64,000 nucleotides of DNA, from contig SCSX01000047.1 in the NCBI GenBank assembly GCA_004297825.1, forward strand, positions 48,632 through 112,631, read 5' to 3'. Source of the DNA: Spirochaetota bacterium. Lineage in GTDB: Bacteria > Spirochaetota > UBA4802 > UBA5368. Position numbers and translations under genes: made by a program. Positions 54,197 to 62,554 of this stretch are shown piece by piece. How positions within the stretch are numbered: position 1 is the first letter of the stretch; each line of letters starts with the position of its first letter. A model generated the notes under the pieces. That model was given only the letters and a program-made list of their open reading frames with translations. It made no database searches and was not told the origin of the DNA.

Positions 54197-55897
54197 ATGA
54201 AGCGTGCGGGAGAATCGGCGCGAAAACTTCTTCAGGTGATCAAGGAGCACGCGCCGAGATATTACCGCCGGCTCTCCCTGAGGAACAAAATTATAGTTCC
54301 GGTGGGCACCGTGGTATGCCTGTCCCTGATCGTGTTCATTTATATGCTCGCGGCAGGATTGAGAAAAGAGAACGAGTCCCGTCTCAAAGATAAGGCCGAG
54401 CAAATGTCGGCGCTCATTGTATCGTCGAGTCTCGCGGCGCTGTGGGAGTATGATGCTAAGGCGCTTGCCGCGACCTCGCGCTCTTTTCTGGCCGACGAGG
54501 ATGTCGAATCGATCGTGATCGCGGACAGCAAGGGGATCGAGATTGTGAGCCTGTCGAACGAGGTGGCCGGTTCGGGAACGATCCTGATCGAGAAGGATTT
54601 CCTCATGGACGGGGTGAAGATAGGTATACTGCGTGCGGTCTTCTCCGGTCGTCATAGTGAACGCACGCTGGCGCGACTGCAGTTTATCCTGTATTCTTTT
54701 ACGATCGTAATCTGTATACTAATCATCGTCACTACGAAGGCGATTACCGGGTTCCTGTTCAAACCCATGCATTATGTAATGAAAAAGGTTCAGAGGCTTA
54801 CGTCCGGCGATCTGAGTCACGACAAGACGGAGTTGAAAAAGTCATTCGCGTTATACGGCCTCGATGATGCGGCGCACGAGAACGGATATGTGGGCGATGA
54901 AATTATCCGGCTTCTCTCATCGTTCGACAGCTTCACGACTAGAATGGCGGACGTGGTTGCCGGGGTTCAGAAATTCAGCATGGGATTGCATTCTTCCATG
55001 AAAGGGATGCACTCGTCGGCACGAGTGTTTTCGAATAACGCACAAAATCAGGCTGCGGCGGCGGAGGAGGTAAGCGCGAGCGTCCTGCAAGTTAATGAAC
55101 GAATGAGCCTGATCGCGGGCAATTCGGTGGAGCAACTCGCGCTTCTGGATGAGTTGATTCACCGGATCACCGTTCTCAGCGGGTTGGTGAGCGAGACGGA
55201 CGTAATGCTGCGCGCGGTCCAGCAGGAGACGGCAAACATTCTCGAAACGGTAAGCAGTGCCGAAAAATCCCTGGAGGCGATGGGTGGCAGCATGGAGAGA
55301 ATCGGCGAGAGCTCGTCCGGCATAACGAATATCGTCAACATCATCGACAACATTTCCGAGCAGATAAACCTTCTGTCGCTGAACGCCGCCATTGAGGCGG
55401 CGCGTGCAGGGCAGGCGGGACGCGGTTTTGCCGTGGTCGCGCAAGAGATAACGAAGCTCGCGGATGAGACTGCTCTGAGCATTAAAAGTATCAGCACGCT
55501 GATACGAACGAACGAGATTGAAATCGGGGAGGGGCGAAAGAAATCCCTGGAAACGGTCGCGAACGCTGGGAAAATATTGCGGGCGGTAATGGTGATAAGC
55601 CAGAAAATCGAGAATGTGTTCGACAACATGGCCGGACAAGTGAAGGCTAACGAAGCCGTTAACAGACACGCCGCCTTGCTCAGAAAGCACTCTGAAGGCA
55701 TTCGCGAGGCTACGGACGAGCAGAAAAACTCGCTCGCGGAAATCGTGTCGTCCATAGAATCTATAAGCGAGATTACCCAGCGGAACGCAGAAGGCGCAGA
55801 TGGTCTCACGGCGCGCGCGGGAGAGATCAGGGAGGTCAGCGCACAGCTGAACGAAAAGGTGGTTTTTTTTACCATCGGCCAGGAGGGTATCGATTAG
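54197..55897 (+). CDS. Methyl-accepting chemotaxis protein sharing the AraC sensor module
   Basis: 566 residues. TM1 about 32-54, a periplasmic domain of ~100 residues, TM2 about 160-182, then a HAMP-like region and the signalling domain with the conserved tip NLLSLNAAIEAARAGQAGRG and VVAQEITKLADETALSIKS. The periplasmic domain (ALWEYDAKALAATSRSFLAD ... VIADSKGIEIVSLS) aligns with the modules of the two AraC regulators at the other end of the island (IWDYNMEAL, SYDVPAL). It probably transmits the sugar signal to the Che pathway or a local kinase. It ends with FFTIGQEGID. Confidence 0.88.
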   Translation: MKRAGESARKLLQVIKEHAPRYYRRLSLRNKIIVPVGTVVCLSLIVFIYMLAAGLRKENESRLKDKAEQMSALIVSSSLAALWEYDAKALAATSRSFLADEDVESIVIADSKGIEIVSLSNEVAGSGTILIEKDFLMDGVKIGILRAVFSGRHSERTLARLQFILYSFTIVICILIIVTTKAITGFLFKPMHYVMKKVQRLTSGDLSHDKTELKKSFALYGLDDAAHENGYVGDEIIRLLSSFDSFTTRMADVVAGVQKFSMGLHSSMKGMHSSARVFSNNAQNQAAAAEEVSASVLQVNERMSLIAGNSVEQLALLDELIHRITVLSGLVSETDVMLRAVQQETANILETVSSAEKSLEAMGGSMERIGESSSGITNIVNIIDNISEQINLLSLNAAIEAARAGQAGRGFAVVAQEITKLADETALSIKSISTLIRTNEIEIGEGRKKSLETVANAGKILRAVMVISQKIENVFDNMAGQVKANEAVNRHAALLRKHSEGIREATDEQKNSLAEIVSSIESISEITQRNAEGADGLTARAGEIREVSAQLNEKVVFFTIGQEGID

Positions 55898-55904
55898 GAT
55901 GCGA

Positions 55905-56009
55905 AGGCCTATTTCAGTGACGGGAAGGCGCACTTCTGGATGAAGAGAGGAAGCTTCGTTAAGTGGTGGCGGCTCGCTGTGATGGAAAACCTGGTGATCA
56001 AGAGCGAAA
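55905..56009 (+). pseudogene. Fragment of a URO-D-type methyltransferase gene
   Basis: About 105 bp match 38596-38700 inside the methyltransferase gene (HFWMKRGSF, KWWRL, VMENLVIK against LFWMMRGSF, KSWRL, GMENLMIK); I count roughly four of five bases identical. It has no start and is cut off on both sides. It begins eight bases after the chemoreceptor stop. Beyond it, the string CTTCCGCGCGTACC (about 56033) also occurs after the intact gene (about 39349). Confidence 0.8.
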
Positions 56010-56023
56010 ATCGGGATCCTGAT

Positions 56024-56767
56024 TCAGGGACGCTTCCGCGCGTACCCGATAAACGAGAAAAGCGTGAGTGGGGTGAAGGTAAACCCGAAGCCTTCTCCAA
56101 CTACTCCGGTTAAGGGAATTCTTATAAGGTCTGCATTCAACCGGGGACGTATGCCCCTGATTTCCACAACATCCAGGCCGCTGCGGCGGCACATCTCCCT
56201 GATCTCCCGGGGCTTCGTGAACAGTCGCAGCACGTGCATGTGGTGTGGCGTGTTCCTGACGAACCACTCGACGCACTTGATGATGAGGAACCACGCGAAC
56301 ACGTTCCGGTTTATCGTGTGGAAGAAAAAAAGTCCGCCGGGCACGAGCACCCGCGACGCCTCGCGGATCACCGCCTGCCGGTCCTCCACATGCTCCAGGA
56401 AATCCATCATGCACACGACCCGGAAGCTCCCGTCCGCGAAGGGGAGACGGTACCCGTCGGCTTGGAGGTACCGAACGCTGCGCGTCGCGTCGCGCGCCGC
56501 GGCGGCGGCCAGGCTGCTGTGGGAAATATCGACCCCCGTCACCGTATGCCCCTCGGCGGCAAGCCTGTTGGCGAGAAAGCCGCCGCCGCAGGCGACGTCG
56601 AGCACGGTGATCTTTTCCTCGCCGAACTTTCCGCGGATCGTCTCCGTGATCCAGGCGTTCTTGATCCTGCCCTCGGCGCGCAGCAGCGCCACGGGGTCGT
56701 CATGGGCCGTGTACCACCGGTCACCGTAGCTATCGTAAAAATCGTTGTTGACCTTATCGCTCTTCAT
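56024..56767 (-). CDS. SAM-dependent methyltransferase, UbiG-like
   Basis: 247 residues from the ATG at 56767, where typical family members start (NDFYDSYGDRWYTAHDDPVA); an ATG at 56824 would add 19 residues. The SAM loop VLDVACGGGFLANRLA (about 54-69) and the post-motif FLEHVEDRQAVIREASRVL mark a class I methyltransferase. The N-terminus and HTINRNVFAWFLI motif match UbiG-type 3-O-methyltransferases of ubiquinone synthesis. Without other quinone genes nearby the substrate is uncertain. Confidence 0.7.
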   Translation of the reverse strand: MKSDKVNNDFYDSYGDRWYTAHDDPVALLRAEGRIKNAWITETIRGKFGEEKITVLDVACGGGFLANRLAAEGHTVTGVDISHSSLAAAAARDATRSVRYLQADGYRLPFADGSFRVVCMMDFLEHVEDRQAVIREASRVLVPGGLFFFHTINRNVFAWFLIIKCVEWFVRNTPHHMHVLRLFTKPREIREMCRRSGLDVVEIRGIRPRLNADLIRIPLTGVVGEGFGFTFTPLTLFSFIGYARKRP

Positions 56768-56992
56768 TGCAATAGCGCGCCCGCCATTTCCCGTGTCCCA
56801 CGGTTTTCGGATCGTGAGTCCCATTCTAGAAATATAACCTCGATGATCGCCCTTGTCATCCCCGACCGGCAGACACCTTCCTGTTTCCTGTTTGACAGAA
56901 ACCCACAGTCCCTGCTATGCATGACCGATCCGGTTTCGCCATAATGCCCGTGCAGCGAATAGTGCCGGCGGAACCCCGGACCAGGAAACTTC

Positions 56993-58012
56993 ATGAACGA
57001 CCCTCGACCCGCATACATGCCCGATCCCGATACCGCCTCGTTTATCCGCGACCGCTGGGGGGCGATCTCGTCCGTCGACAAGCTCATGGGCGACGCCTCG
57101 GCGCGCGAGTACTTCAGGGTGCGTGCGGAAAAGGGGACCAGCATCCTCTGCCGCGACGCGGCGCTCCGTGGGAAACCACTCGAGGATTACCACTACGCCG
57201 CGGTGCATCGCCTCTTCACCAAACAGGGGATCCCCATGGCCGATGTCTATCGCATGGATAACGCCACGGGCGTCCTGCTTCTCGAAGACCTGGGCGACCT
57301 CCTGCTCGAAGAGGCGCGCGGGACCATGAGCGTCGCGGAAGAGGAATCGGTGTATCGGCGCATAATCGACATCCTGGTGCGCATCCAGTCCGTCCCGGAC
57401 GACGGCTCTATTCCCTTCGGATATCGCTTCGATTCCGCGCGCCTCATGTTCGAATTCGATTACTTCCTGGAGCACATGCTGAACGGCTACCTGGGCGCGC
57501 CGCTGTCCGGGACCGATGTCGATGCGCTGCGCGCCGATTTCACCCGCATCGCGTCGATACTCGACCGCGGGGACCTGTTCGTGTTGAACCACCGCGACTA
57601 CCAGAGCAGGAACATCATGCTCGCGGGCGACGCGCCGTACGTCATCGACTTCCAGGACGCGCGCCCCGGACTCCCGCAGTACGACCTGGTGTCGCTCCTG
57701 CGCGATCCCTACGCGGTGCTCGATCCCGGCCTTGCAGGGCATCTGACATCCTATTACTTCGAGACCGCGCGGGAAAAGGGAATCCACCGGATGGGACGGG
57801 ACGAGTTCGACCGCTTCTTCGACATCATGGCCTTCCAGCGCGTCGTGAAGGCGCTGGGTACCTACGGCTTCCAGTCGTCGAAGGGAGGGAAAAAATATTT
57901 CGCGGAGTACATCCCGCCCGCGACCGGATACGTGCGCGCCCTGGCGGCGCGAAGGGACGAGCTGAAGCGCGCGGGCGTGCTCATCGATAACGCGTTCGGG
58001 GGCGCGCGGTGA
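56993..58012 (+). CDS. amgK: Aminoglycoside-phosphotransferase-fold sugar kinase, AmgK-like
   Basis: 339 residues. APH/choline-kinase fold with the Brenner motif LNHRDYQSRNIML (about 199-211) and the metal-binding VIDFQDARPG (about 216-225). In the group next to nucleotidyltransferases of MurU type, such kinases phosphorylate N-acetylmuramic acid or GlcNAc at the anomeric carbon. The next gene starts at GTG overlapping its stop (58009) and encodes such a nucleotidyltransferase. The NamZ-like gene at 59162 fits the same salvage route. Confidence 0.75.
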   Translation: MNDPRPAYMPDPDTASFIRDRWGAISSVDKLMGDASAREYFRVRAEKGTSILCRDAALRGKPLEDYHYAAVHRLFTKQGIPMADVYRMDNATGVLLLEDLGDLLLEEARGTMSVAEEESVYRRIIDILVRIQSVPDDGSIPFGYRFDSARLMFEFDYFLEHMLNGYLGAPLSGTDVDALRADFTRIASILDRGDLFVLNHRDYQSRNIMLAGDAPYVIDFQDARPGLPQYDLVSLLRDPYAVLDPGLAGHLTSYYFETAREKGIHRMGRDEFDRFFDIMAFQRVVKALGTYGFQSSKGGKKYFAEYIPPATGYVRALAARRDELKRAGVLIDNAFGGAR

Positions 58013-58953
58013 AGGCCTTCATACTCGCAGCGGGATACGGCGAGCGCCTGCGCCCGGTCACGGATGAAATCCCGAAGCCCCTGGTCCCCGTGGTGAACGT
58101 TCCCGCGATCTGTTATGCCCTCATGCTCTGCGCGGAGGCGGGAATACGCGAGGTCGTGGTCAACCTTCACTATCGCCCCGATGAAATCAGGAAATATTTT
58201 GACGAGAATGCCCGCTTCGGGATGGAGGTGCATTTCTCATACGAGGAGACGATCCTGGGTACCGGGGGCGGCGTGAAAAAATGCGCGGACATCCTCGCCG
58301 GCGGCGATTTCGTCCTCCTGAACGGCGACGTCATTACCGATGTGCAGCTCGCGGATATTATCGCGCGGCACCGGACGCTGGGCGCCGAGGGCACGGTGAT
58401 GCTCGCGGACGGATCGGAACAGGGCGTCCCCGGGGACGCCGGGACGGACGGAACCCGCGTCGTCGATTTCAGGAATTTCCTTGAAACCGGGGAAAGGGGC
58501 CCACTCGTGAACACGGGACTCGCGGTGCTTTCCCCCCGCGTTCTCGAATTCTGCACCGCCGGATTTTCAAGCATCGTCTACACCGCCTACGTCGCCCTCA
58601 TCCGTCGGCGGACGCTGCATTATTACGAGCACACGGGGCTCTGGCGCGATATCGGGTCCGTAAGCTCGTACCTGTCCGCCGGCATGGCGCTCATGGGCGG
58701 AAAAAGCGGCCTGGAGGCGCGCATGTACCGGGCGCTCGGCATTACAATGCACGACGTTTCCGGTGACACGCGTATCGGGCCGGGGGCCGATATACGGGAC
58801 TCCGTGATAGGAAGCGGCGCGGAAATCGGGGCAGGGGCCCTTGTCGAGCGCTCGGTGGTGCTCCCGGGGGGCAGGGTACCGGCAGGCGACCGGGTGAGCG
58901 GTGCCGTGGTTACGCGAGACCGGGTACTTGCCGCGGGAGTGGACATTAAGTAG
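58009..58953 (+). CDS. murU: Sugar-1-phosphate nucleotidyltransferase, MurU-like
   Basis: 314 residues from GTG 58009. The nucleotidyltransferase signature is AAGYGERLRPVTDEIPKPLV (7-26), with VLLNGDVITD and the acceptor block YYEHTGLWRDIGSVSSYL. A left-handed beta-helix tail (about 250-310) is longer than in MurU (about 225 residues), more like GMP-mannose or GlmU-like enzymes. With the AmgK-like kinase it would make UDP-MurNAc from recovered MurNAc; dTDP- or GDP-sugar production is an alternative. Confidence 0.7.
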   Translation: MKAFILAAGYGERLRPVTDEIPKPLVPVVNVPAICYALMLCAEAGIREVVVNLHYRPDEIRKYFDENARFGMEVHFSYEETILGTGGGVKKCADILAGGDFVLLNGDVITDVQLADIIARHRTLGAEGTVMLADGSEQGVPGDAGTDGTRVVDFRNFLETGERGPLVNTGLAVLSPRVLEFCTAGFSSIVYTAYVALIRRRTLHYYEHTGLWRDIGSVSSYLSAGMALMGGKSGLEARMYRALGITMHDVSGDTRIGPGADIRDSVIGSGAEIGAGALVERSVVLPGGRVPAGDRVSGAVVTRDRVLAAGVDIK

Positions 58954-59025
58954 ATTACCGGTAGAGAAAAGAGTTGATAAATTTCCGGTGTTGAAGCCAC
59001 TGGTCATGCATACGGGAGGACATCC

Positions 59026-59211
59026 ATGAATCTAGGCATACCGGAGCTGATGATCATTTTCTTCATTATACTTCTCGTCTTTGGCGCGGGCAAGATACCG
59101 AAAATCGCCAAGGACATCGGAAGCGGCATCAGGGAATTCAAGAAATCCATGAACGGGGAAGATGACCACAAAGACACTCCCACCCAGACCGGCGGCAAGA
59201 CCGGGGCTTGA
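59026..59211 (+). CDS. tatA: Twin-arginine translocase subunit TatA/TatE
   Basis: 61 residues. N-terminal membrane helix (LGIPELMIIFFIILLVFGAG, about 3-22), the FGxxKIP hinge at GAGKIPKIA, and an amphipathic helix IGSGIREFKKSMNG. This is the TatA layout; the size and short tail fit TatA/E rather than TatB. tatB and tatC are not in the window. It overlaps the 3' neighbour gene by 50 bp, and GAGGA precedes its ATG. Confidence 0.9.
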   Translation: MNLGIPELMIIFFIILLVFGAGKIPKIAKDIGSGIREFKKSMNGEDDHKDTPTQTGGKTGA

Positions 59212-60355
59212 TGTCCTGCTGGGCGAAACGCATCCCCTCGCGGGGCTTCGCGTCGCCCTCATCGCCAACCAGACCTCGATAACCTCCGGCCTTCGGTACG
59301 GGTGGGATGCGCTCGCGGACGCGGGCGTGAACCTCGTACGTGTCTTCTCCCCCGAACACGGCATCTACGGCACCGAACAGGACCAGGCGGCCGTTACGCG
59401 CGAGCCTTCGTTTCCCTGCGAGGTGGTGAGCCTGTACGGCTCCTCGCGCGACTCCCTTGCGCCGGCGGGCGCCCTGCTGGACGACATCGACGCCGTAGTG
59501 TTCGACATACAGGACATCGGCACACGCTATTATACCTTCGCGAATACCATGGCCATGTGCATGGGCGCGGCCTCCGGCCGGGACATACGCTTCGTCGTGC
59601 TCGACCGGCCCAACCCCATAGGGGGCGCGTGCGCGGAGGGACCGCCGCTCGAAGAGGGATTCGAGTCGTTCGTGGGGGTATTCCGGGTGCCCGTACGCCA
59701 CGGGCTCACCGCCGGCGAGCTCGCATTTCTGTACAAGAACCGGAACGGCCTGGACCTGGACCTGCGCATCGTACGGATGGAGGGATGGCGCCGCGACATG
59801 TCCTTCACATCATGCGGGCTCCCTTGGGTCCCACCCTCCCCGAACATGCCGACGGAAGATACCGCGCTCGTCTATCCGGGCATGTGCCTGCTCGAGGGCA
59901 CGAACCTCTCCGAGGGCAGGGGAACCACCACGCCCTTCGAGATGTTCGGGGCGCCGTGGATCGACCCGTATCTCTTCTGCCGGGAGATCAACGCCCTGGG
60001 GGTTCCCGGGGCGCATTTCCGCCCCTTGTTTTTCAAACCTACGTTCAACAAGTTCGCGGGATCCGTGTGCGGGGGCGCCTTTCTCCACGTGACGAAACCC
60101 GCGGAGTTCCGGTCATTCCTGGCGGGGGTGGCCGTCGTCCATACCGCGCTTCGCCTGTACCCGGGAGAGTTCGCATTCGCCCGCGGGGTGTACGAATTCA
60201 ACGACATCCACCCCGCGTTCGACCTGCTCGCGGGGGGAGCAGGAATCCGTACGATGCTCCATGCCGCCCTTCCCTTGGAAGAGGTTGCGGCTTCGTGGCA
60301 CGAAACCGAGGAACGCTATGTCCGCGAAAAGGGCGAATTTCATCTTTATCGTTGA
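59162..60355 (+). CDS. namZ: DUF1343 protein, NamZ-like exo-beta-N-acetylmuramidase
   Basis: 397 residues. DUF1343 motifs are clear: GLRVALIANQTSI (about 30-42), FSPEHGIYGTEQD, VSLYG, DAVVFDIQDIGTRYYTF, VLDRPNPIGG, GEL and LEGTNLSEGRGTTTPFE, with PTFNKFAGSVCGG. Characterised members release MurNAc from non-reducing ends of peptidoglycan fragments. No signal peptide is visible; it may act in the cytoplasm or use a start elsewhere. The start overlaps tatA by 50 bp, which is large, so a later start is possible. Its location next to AmgK/MurU-like genes supports MurNAc salvage. Confidence 0.85.
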   Translation: MTTKTLPPRPAARPGLDVLLGETHPLAGLRVALIANQTSITSGLRYGWDALADAGVNLVRVFSPEHGIYGTEQDQAAVTREPSFPCEVVSLYGSSRDSLAPAGALLDDIDAVVFDIQDIGTRYYTFANTMAMCMGAASGRDIRFVVLDRPNPIGGACAEGPPLEEGFESFVGVFRVPVRHGLTAGELAFLYKNRNGLDLDLRIVRMEGWRRDMSFTSCGLPWVPPSPNMPTEDTALVYPGMCLLEGTNLSEGRGTTTPFEMFGAPWIDPYLFCREINALGVPGAHFRPLFFKPTFNKFAGSVCGGAFLHVTKPAEFRSFLAGVAVVHTALRLYPGEFAFARGVYEFNDIHPAFDLLAGGAGIRTMLHAALPLEEVAASWHETEERYVREKGEFHLYR

Positions 60356-60518
60356 CGCGTCCGTGGCATGAATATATACACGGACAAAACCGAATACGCG
60401 TATTTCCCGGGATCGCACGATTGTCGCGGCGGATCCTCGCTCCGGCCCGGGCGGAGAGGCAGTTCGCGCGGGGTCGGGCTAAGGGCCCGGCGGCGCTGTA
60501 CAATAAGGACGGAGAACT

Positions 60519-61460
60519 ATGGGCGATGACTCCAGAATGAACGGGCGCTATGAGGAAAGCTTGGCACGGGTGGTCGAGGAGCTTTGCCACCCGTCTTCGT
60601 ACGAAACCGTGTTCCAGAGGGCGAGCCACGAGGTGCCCATGCCCTCGGTCGAGACGCTGGGCGAGGTCGTGGAGCTTTTACGCGAGGTGATATTTCCCGG
60701 TTACTACGGCCACTCGGAGCTCACCGCGGGGACCATGCCTTACTATATCGGCTCCACAATCGACAAGGTGTTCACCCTCCTTAAGGAACAGATAAACCGC
60801 GGCCTGTGCTTCTCCTGCGACGATCCCGAATCGGTCGATTGTGCGGTCTGCGAGGTGCGCGCGCACGACATCACCCTGGGCCTGCTCGATGCGCTGCCCG
60901 GGATCCGGCGCATGCTCACGACCGACGTGGAGTCCTCGTTCGAGGGCGATCCCGCGGCCAAAAGCTACGGCGAAACCATCTACTGCTACCCGAGCGTACG
61001 CGCGGTCACCAACTTCCGCATCGCGCACGAGCTGTACCGCTTGGGCGCACCGCTCATCCCGCGCATCATCACGGAAATGGCGCATTCGGAAACGGGGATC
61101 GACATCCACCCCGGCGCGAGCATCGGCGGCCGGTTTTTCATCGATCACGGCACGGGAACGGTCGTGGGGGAAACCTGCGTCATAGGTGCGAACGTGAGGA
61201 TATACCAGGGGGTCACCCTGGGCGCCCGGAGCTTTCCGCTGGACGAACTGGGCAGGCCCATGAAGGGCATACCGCGCCACCCCATCGTGGAGGATAACGT
61301 GATAATCTATTCCGGCGCCACGATTCTCGGGAGGGTGACCATAGGCCGCGGTTCCGAGATCGGAGGAAACGTGTGGCTCACGCACGACGTACCGCCGCGC
61401 AGCCGCATCTACCAGGGACGCGCCGAGGAGCATTATTTCATGGAAGGGGAAGGGATCTAA
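60519..61460 (+). CDS. cysE: Serine O-acetyltransferase CysE (long, EpsC-like form)
   Basis: 313 residues. The N-terminal helical domain (about 1-150) is followed by the catalytic segment SETGIDIHPGASIGGRFFIDH (split near residue 195) and a left-handed beta-helix with GTGTVVGETCVIGANVRIYQG and HPIVEDNVIIYSGATILG. It acetylates serine for cysteine synthesis. The N-terminal extension with CFSCDDPESVDCAVC is of the plant/EpsC type. ATG 60519 follows GGAG; ATG 60537 is also possible. No cysK is next to it. Confidence 0.92.
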   Translation: MGDDSRMNGRYEESLARVVEELCHPSSYETVFQRASHEVPMPSVETLGEVVELLREVIFPGYYGHSELTAGTMPYYIGSTIDKVFTLLKEQINRGLCFSCDDPESVDCAVCEVRAHDITLGLLDALPGIRRMLTTDVESSFEGDPAAKSYGETIYCYPSVRAVTNFRIAHELYRLGAPLIPRIITEMAHSETGIDIHPGASIGGRFFIDHGTGTVVGETCVIGANVRIYQGVTLGARSFPLDELGRPMKGIPRHPIVEDNVIIYSGATILGRVTIGRGSEIGGNVWLTHDVPPRSRIYQGRAEEHYFMEGEGI

Positions 61461-61482
61461 CCGCCGGTCCGGGGGAGCACAC

Positions 61483-62235
61483 ATGTCGGAATCCATACTG
61501 TATTCGCTCGGCGCGGTGATCGCGGTGAGCCTCATCTCTCTCATAGGCATCCTCATCCTCCTCATCGGGGAAGAGATGCTCAGGAGGGGCCTCTTTGTGC
61601 TCGTAAGCCTCTCGGTAGGGGGACTGCTGGGCGACTCCTTCATCCATCTCATTCCCGAATCCTTCAAGCGCTCCACGTCCGCGATGGAGAGCGCGCTGCT
61701 CGTAATTGCCGGCATTTTCGTATTTTTCATCCTTGAAAAGCTGCTACAGTGGAGGCATGATCACGCCCTCCCGGGCAAGGACAACGGCATTCACCCGGTG
61801 GGCTACATGAACCTGGTCGCGGACGGTCTCCACAACCTCTTCGACGGGATGCTCATCGCCTCCTCGTTCATGGCGGGAACGCATATCGGCGTCACCACGA
61901 CGCTTGCCGTCGTCCTGCATGAGATCCCGCAGGAGATCGGCGATTTCGGAATCCTTCTTCACGCGGGATTCACGAAGCGGAAGGCGCTCCTCTTCAATTT
62001 TTTATCGGCCTCCCTGGCGATTCTCGGCGCGCTGGGGGCGATACTCCTGAACACGGGGTTCGAGAACTTTTCCTCACTCATGCTCCCGCTCACCGCGGGG
62101 GGATTCATCTACATCGCCGCGTCCGACCTCATCCCCGAGCTCCACAAGGAGACGAACCCGCTGCGCTCGATCATCCAGCTCGGTGCTATGGCGGCGGGCA
62201 CAGGGATGATGCTGGCGATCGCCCTCTTCGAGTAG
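61483..62235 (+). CDS. ZIP-family metal transporter
   Basis: 250 residues, eight hydrophobic helices. The metal path is marked by HLIPESF, HNLFDGM in helix 4 and HEIPQEIGDF in helix 5, the ZIP signature. A His/Asp-rich cytoplasmic loop lies between helices 3 and 4 (WRHDHALPGKDNG). ZIP proteins import zinc, iron or similar divalent ions. It follows cysE by 22 bp. Confidence 0.9.
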   Translation: MSESILYSLGAVIAVSLISLIGILILLIGEEMLRRGLFVLVSLSVGGLLGDSFIHLIPESFKRSTSAMESALLVIAGIFVFFILEKLLQWRHDHALPGKDNGIHPVGYMNLVADGLHNLFDGMLIASSFMAGTHIGVTTTLAVVLHEIPQEIGDFGILLHAGFTKRKALLFNFLSASLAILGALGAILLNTGFENFSSLMLPLTAGGFIYIAASDLIPELHKETNPLRSIIQLGAMAAGTGMMLAIALFE

Positions 62236-62554
62236 CTGCCCATTATCTCGTCACATCTCCATCTCTCCTTTTCTAACGCGAAAACAATACTTATACTGAT
62301 GGCGCCTTTCATGGGAGATAGGGAGATAACGGCTCAACGGCGATCATAGAGATAAAGACACGGATTTCTTTACCCTTTTGAAAACCCCGCCTTTATCTCC
62401 TCAATCTCTTACATCCCCCAACACGAAAATAGGCATTGTTATGCATAAAGGTGGCTAAAAAGAATTATGGTTCTTATTTTCATGCTTTCTGGATGACGGC
62501 CCGCCGTCATGCTGAACTTACACGCCCTAGCCGTAGCGTGGGAGGCGCCCGCGG
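62236..62554. other. Intergenic region without a gene
   Basis: About 320 bp. The first ~170 bp are rich in ATCTC strings (CATCTCCATCTCTCC, GGGAGATAGGGAGATAA) that could form a weak inverted repeat. No ribosome-binding site or plausible frame was seen. Confidence 0.5.
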
